A stretch of 6,706 nucleotides of DNA from UBA965 sp046303375 (lineage in GTDB: Bacteria > Chloroflexota > Chloroflexia > Chloroflexales > Roseiflexaceae), in contig JBKCGB010000129.1 in the NCBI GenBank assembly GCA_046303375.1, positions 1 through 6,706 of the forward strand. The letters run 5' to 3'. The position numbers were made by a program, and so were the translations under genes. Below are positions 4,514-6,706 of the stretch, in pieces. Under the pieces are notes generated by a model. That model was not told the DNA's origin. It saw only the letters and a list, made by a program, of their open reading frames with translations, and searched no databases. Every line of letters starts with the position of its first letter. Position 1 is the first letter of the stretch.

Positions 4514-6706
4514 ATGTCGCGACCGACCTACCTCCAATCCCTCCACGATCGCGTGTTGATTTATGACGGTGCCATGGGCACCAGCATCGATGACTTTGAT
4601 TTGACTCCCGCTGATTACGGTGGTGAGCGTACCTTTGGCTGTCGTGATTACCTGGTGATTACCCGCCCCGACGTGATCGGACAGATTCACCGCAACTTCA
4701 TGGAAGCCGGCAGCGACGTGCTCGAAACCTGCACCTTCCAAGCCACGCGCCTGCGCCTCGAAGAATGGGGTCTCGGCGAGCGCGTGGCCGAGGTCAACAT
4801 TGCAGCCGCCCGGCTGGCCCGTAGCGTGGCCGACGAATTCTATGCCAAAGACGGCCGCCCACGCTATGTGGCCGGCTCGATTGGACCCACGGGCAAGCTG
4901 CCATCGTCCAATGACCCGGCCTTGAGCGATATCACCTTTGACGAACTCAGCGACATCTTTCGGCAGCAGGCCATGGCCCTCATCGAGGGTGGCGTGGACG
5001 TATTGCTGGTGGAAACCAGCGTCGACGTGCTCGAAGTCAAAGCCGCTCTCGATGGTATTCGTCGTGCCAAACACGACATGCATCGCCCCGATGTGGCCGT
5101 GCAAGCGCAAATTTTTCTCGACATGAGTGGACGTATGCTGCTCGGTACCGACATCCCCGCCTATATCGCCACGATGGAAGCGATGCCGGTGGATGTGCTG
5201 GGCCTCAACTGTAGCACCGGCCCCGAACACATGCGTGAGGCGATTCAGTACCTGACAGCGCACTCGCGCAAACCCATCTCGTGTATCCCCAACGCCGGTC
5301 TGCCCATCGAAGTCGATGGTGCCACCGTCTACCCGATGGAGCCCGAGCCCTTTGCGCGCACCCTCGGTGAATTCGTCACGCAGTACGGCGTCAACATCGT
5401 GGGTGGCTGCTGTGGCACGCGCCCATCCCATATCGCCAAATTGCGCGCCGAAATTGGTGGCACACCACTCCCCACGCCGCGCGCCATCGAATACATCCCC
5501 AGCATTTCGTCGGGGATTCGTGCTGCCGCCATGCAACAAGACGGCACGCTGACGATGATCGGCGAGCGCGTCAATACGCTGGGTTCGCGCAAAGTCAAAA
5601 AACTGCTGCTCGCCGACGATTACGACGGTGTGGTGGAAGTGGCGCGTGAGCAGGTCGATAGCGGCTCGCACATGCTCGACGTGTGTGTGGCCATGACCGA
5701 ACGTGCCGACGAACGCGAGCAGATGGTAGCGCTCATCAAAAAGCTCACCATGAACGTGGAGCTCCCACTGGTCATCGATACCACCGAAGCCGACGTGCTC
5801 GAAGCGGCTTTGAGCAACTACCCGGGGCGCGCCTTGGTGAATTCGGTGTCGCTGGAAGGTGGCCGTGGCGAAAAAATCGACAAAATCATGCCGCTGGTGG
5901 CGCGCTATGGGGCGGCCACGGTGGCTATGACCATCGACGAAACAGGCATGGCGCATACCGCCGAGCGCAAGTTGGAAATCGCGCAACGCCTGGCACAGAT
6001 CGCCAAAGACGAGTTTGGCGTTCCCGCTGAAGCGCTGGTCTTCGACGTGCTCACCTTTCCCATTACTACCGGCCAAGAAGAACTGCGCCGCGCTGCTATC
6101 GAAACGCTCGATGGCATCCGCCTCGTCAAACAACACATCCCCGGCTGCTTTACCACCCTGGGGGTGAGTAACCTCAGCTTTGGTGTGGCGCCACACGCCC
6201 GTGCCGCCCTCAATTCGGTCTTTTTGTTCCATGCCCGCGCCGCTGGCCTCGATACTGCCATCATTAATCCGGCGCACGTCACCCCCTACGCCGAATTGCC
6301 CCCAGAGCAGCGCGAAGTGTGTGAGGATTTGATCTTTAACCGGCGCGAAGACGCGCTGGCCCGCTTTATCCAGTACTACGAGCAGAACGCCGAAAGCAGT
6401 GACCGTGAAGTGGCTGATCCTACTGCCGGCATGAGCGCCGACGAACGGCTACACTGGAAGATTTTGCACCGCAAAAAAGACGGTGTCGAAGCCGATATCG
6501 ACGAAGCGATGAACCTGCGCCTGGCGCCAAACGGCATGCAACTGGGTCAGGATGTTACCGCCGCCAAAAACAGCGACGGCGTGTCGCCGCAGGGTGTGCA
6601 GGCGGTGGAAATTCTCAACAACGTGTTGCTGCCCGCCATGAAACAAGTCGGCGATTTGTTTGGGGCTGGGCAGTTGATTTTGCCGTTTGTGTTGCAGAGT
6701 GCTGAG
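4514..6706 (+). CDS. metH: Cobalamin-dependent methionine synthase MetH, N-terminal 731 residues, open at window end
   Basis: Transfers the methyl group of 5-methyltetrahydrofolate through cobalamin to homocysteine, giving methionine; cytoplasmic. Domains seen in order: the homocysteine-binding domain (about 15-310) starting YDGAMGTS, with ETCTF, the zinc ligand Cys233 in GLNCSTGP and Cys299-Cys300 in GGCCGT; the pterin-binding domain (about 345-620) starting IGERVNT at 349-355, with VIDTTEADVLEAAL, NSVSLEGG, TIDETGMA and LGVSNLSFG; then the four-helix cobalamin cap from about 640, ending QLILPFVLQSAE at the window edge. The B12 Rossmann domain (DxHxxG) and the C-terminal activation domain must lie beyond. 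The cap holds an extra stretch of some 20-25 residues (PNGMQLGQDV onwards). The ATG at 4514 has AAGGAA 5 nt upstream. It has its own strong promoter and a putative operator. The reading frame is intact throughout. Confidence 0.96.
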   Translation, partial: MSRPTYLQSLHDRVLIYDGAMGTSIDDFDLTPADYGGERTFGCRDYLVITRPDVIGQIHRNFMEAGSDVLETCTFQATRLRLEEWGLGERVAEVNIAAARLARSVADEFYAKDGRPRYVAGSIGPTGKLPSSNDPALSDITFDELSDIFRQQAMALIEGGVDVLLVETSVDVLEVKAALDGIRRAKHDMHRPDVAVQAQIFLDMSGRMLLGTDIPAYIATMEAMPVDVLGLNCSTGPEHMREAIQYLTAHSRKPISCIPNAGLPIEVDGATVYPMEPEPFARTLGEFVTQYGVNIVGGCCGTRPSHIAKLRAEIGGTPLPTPRAIEYIPSISSGIRAAAMQQDGTLTMIGERVNTLGSRKVKKLLLADDYDGVVEVAREQVDSGSHMLDVCVAMTERADEREQMVALIKKLTMNVELPLVIDTTEADVLEAALSNYPGRALVNSVSLEGGRGEKIDKIMPLVARYGAATVAMTIDETGMAHTAERKLEIAQRLAQIAKDEFGVPAEALVFDVLTFPITTGQEELRRAAIETLDGIRLVKQHIPGCFTTLGVSNLSFGVAPHARAALNSVFLFHARAAGLDTAIINPAHVTPYAELPPEQREVCEDLIFNRREDALARFIQYYEQNAESSDREVADPTAGMSADERLHWKILHRKKDGVEADIDEAMNLRLAPNGMQLGQDVTAAKNSDGVSPQGVQAVEILNNVLLPAMKQVGDLFGAGQLILPFVLQSAE

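Noticed and set aside
4490..6277. 595-codon open frame on the minus strand, opposite metH
   Set aside because: Long but a compositional shadow: the product is His/Gly/Asp-rich with no domain, while the plus strand encodes complete MetH domains with zinc and pterin motifs.

Overview
The window is bacterial chromosome, mostly GC-rich coding sequence. It has two operon-like blocks pointing outwards from a central AT-richer mobile or repeat island. The organism cannot be named from sequence alone. Three traits make a Chloroflexota-type (green non-sulfur) bacterium my tentative guess: a eukaryotic-type UDP-glucose pyrophosphorylase, a long cobalamin-dependent methionine synthase, and a small Y1 transposase embedded in GCCCC-GTT-GGGGC palindromes. 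This is family-level impression, not proof.

Left block (minus strand, 2025 down to 1): three tightly packed genes read leftwards. They are a 10-helix EamA/DMT transporter (2025-1090), a creatininase-family metal amidohydrolase (1089-385, start codon directly abutting the transporter stop), and the first 124 residues of an NAD-type short-chain dehydrogenase (372-1, cut by the window edge). The spacing of 0 and 12 bp, with strong Shine-Dalgarno sequences, argues for one transcript. A plausible reading is movement of a small metabolite, hydrolysis of an amide or lactam, and redox conversion; the substrate is unknown.

Central island (about 2095-2950): a 152-residue IS200/IS605-like (RAYT-like) Y1 HUH transposase on the minus strand, flanked on both sides by short perfect palindromes of two types. 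Type A (TCGCCCCGTTGGGGC) occurs six times and type B (AGGGC-GTT-GCCCT core) twice. B and A are joined at an identical 10-nt spacing on both sides of the transposase, giving a composite 42-nt module. The arms of the B hairpin differ between copies while pairing is largely kept. This is the most interesting structure in the window.

Right block (plus strand): a UDP-glucose pyrophosphorylase of the UDPGP family (3026-4402) behind an extended -10 promoter. After a 111-nt gap come a near-consensus sigma-70 promoter (TTGACA, 17 nt, TATACA) abutted by a perfect 8-bp inverted repeat, and then metH (4514 to window end). MetH is open at the right edge; its homocysteine-binding and pterin-binding domains and the start of the cobalamin cap are present. 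The UDP-glucose enzyme supplies activated glucose. MetH makes methionine from homocysteine. The two are neighbours but metH appears to have its own promoter.
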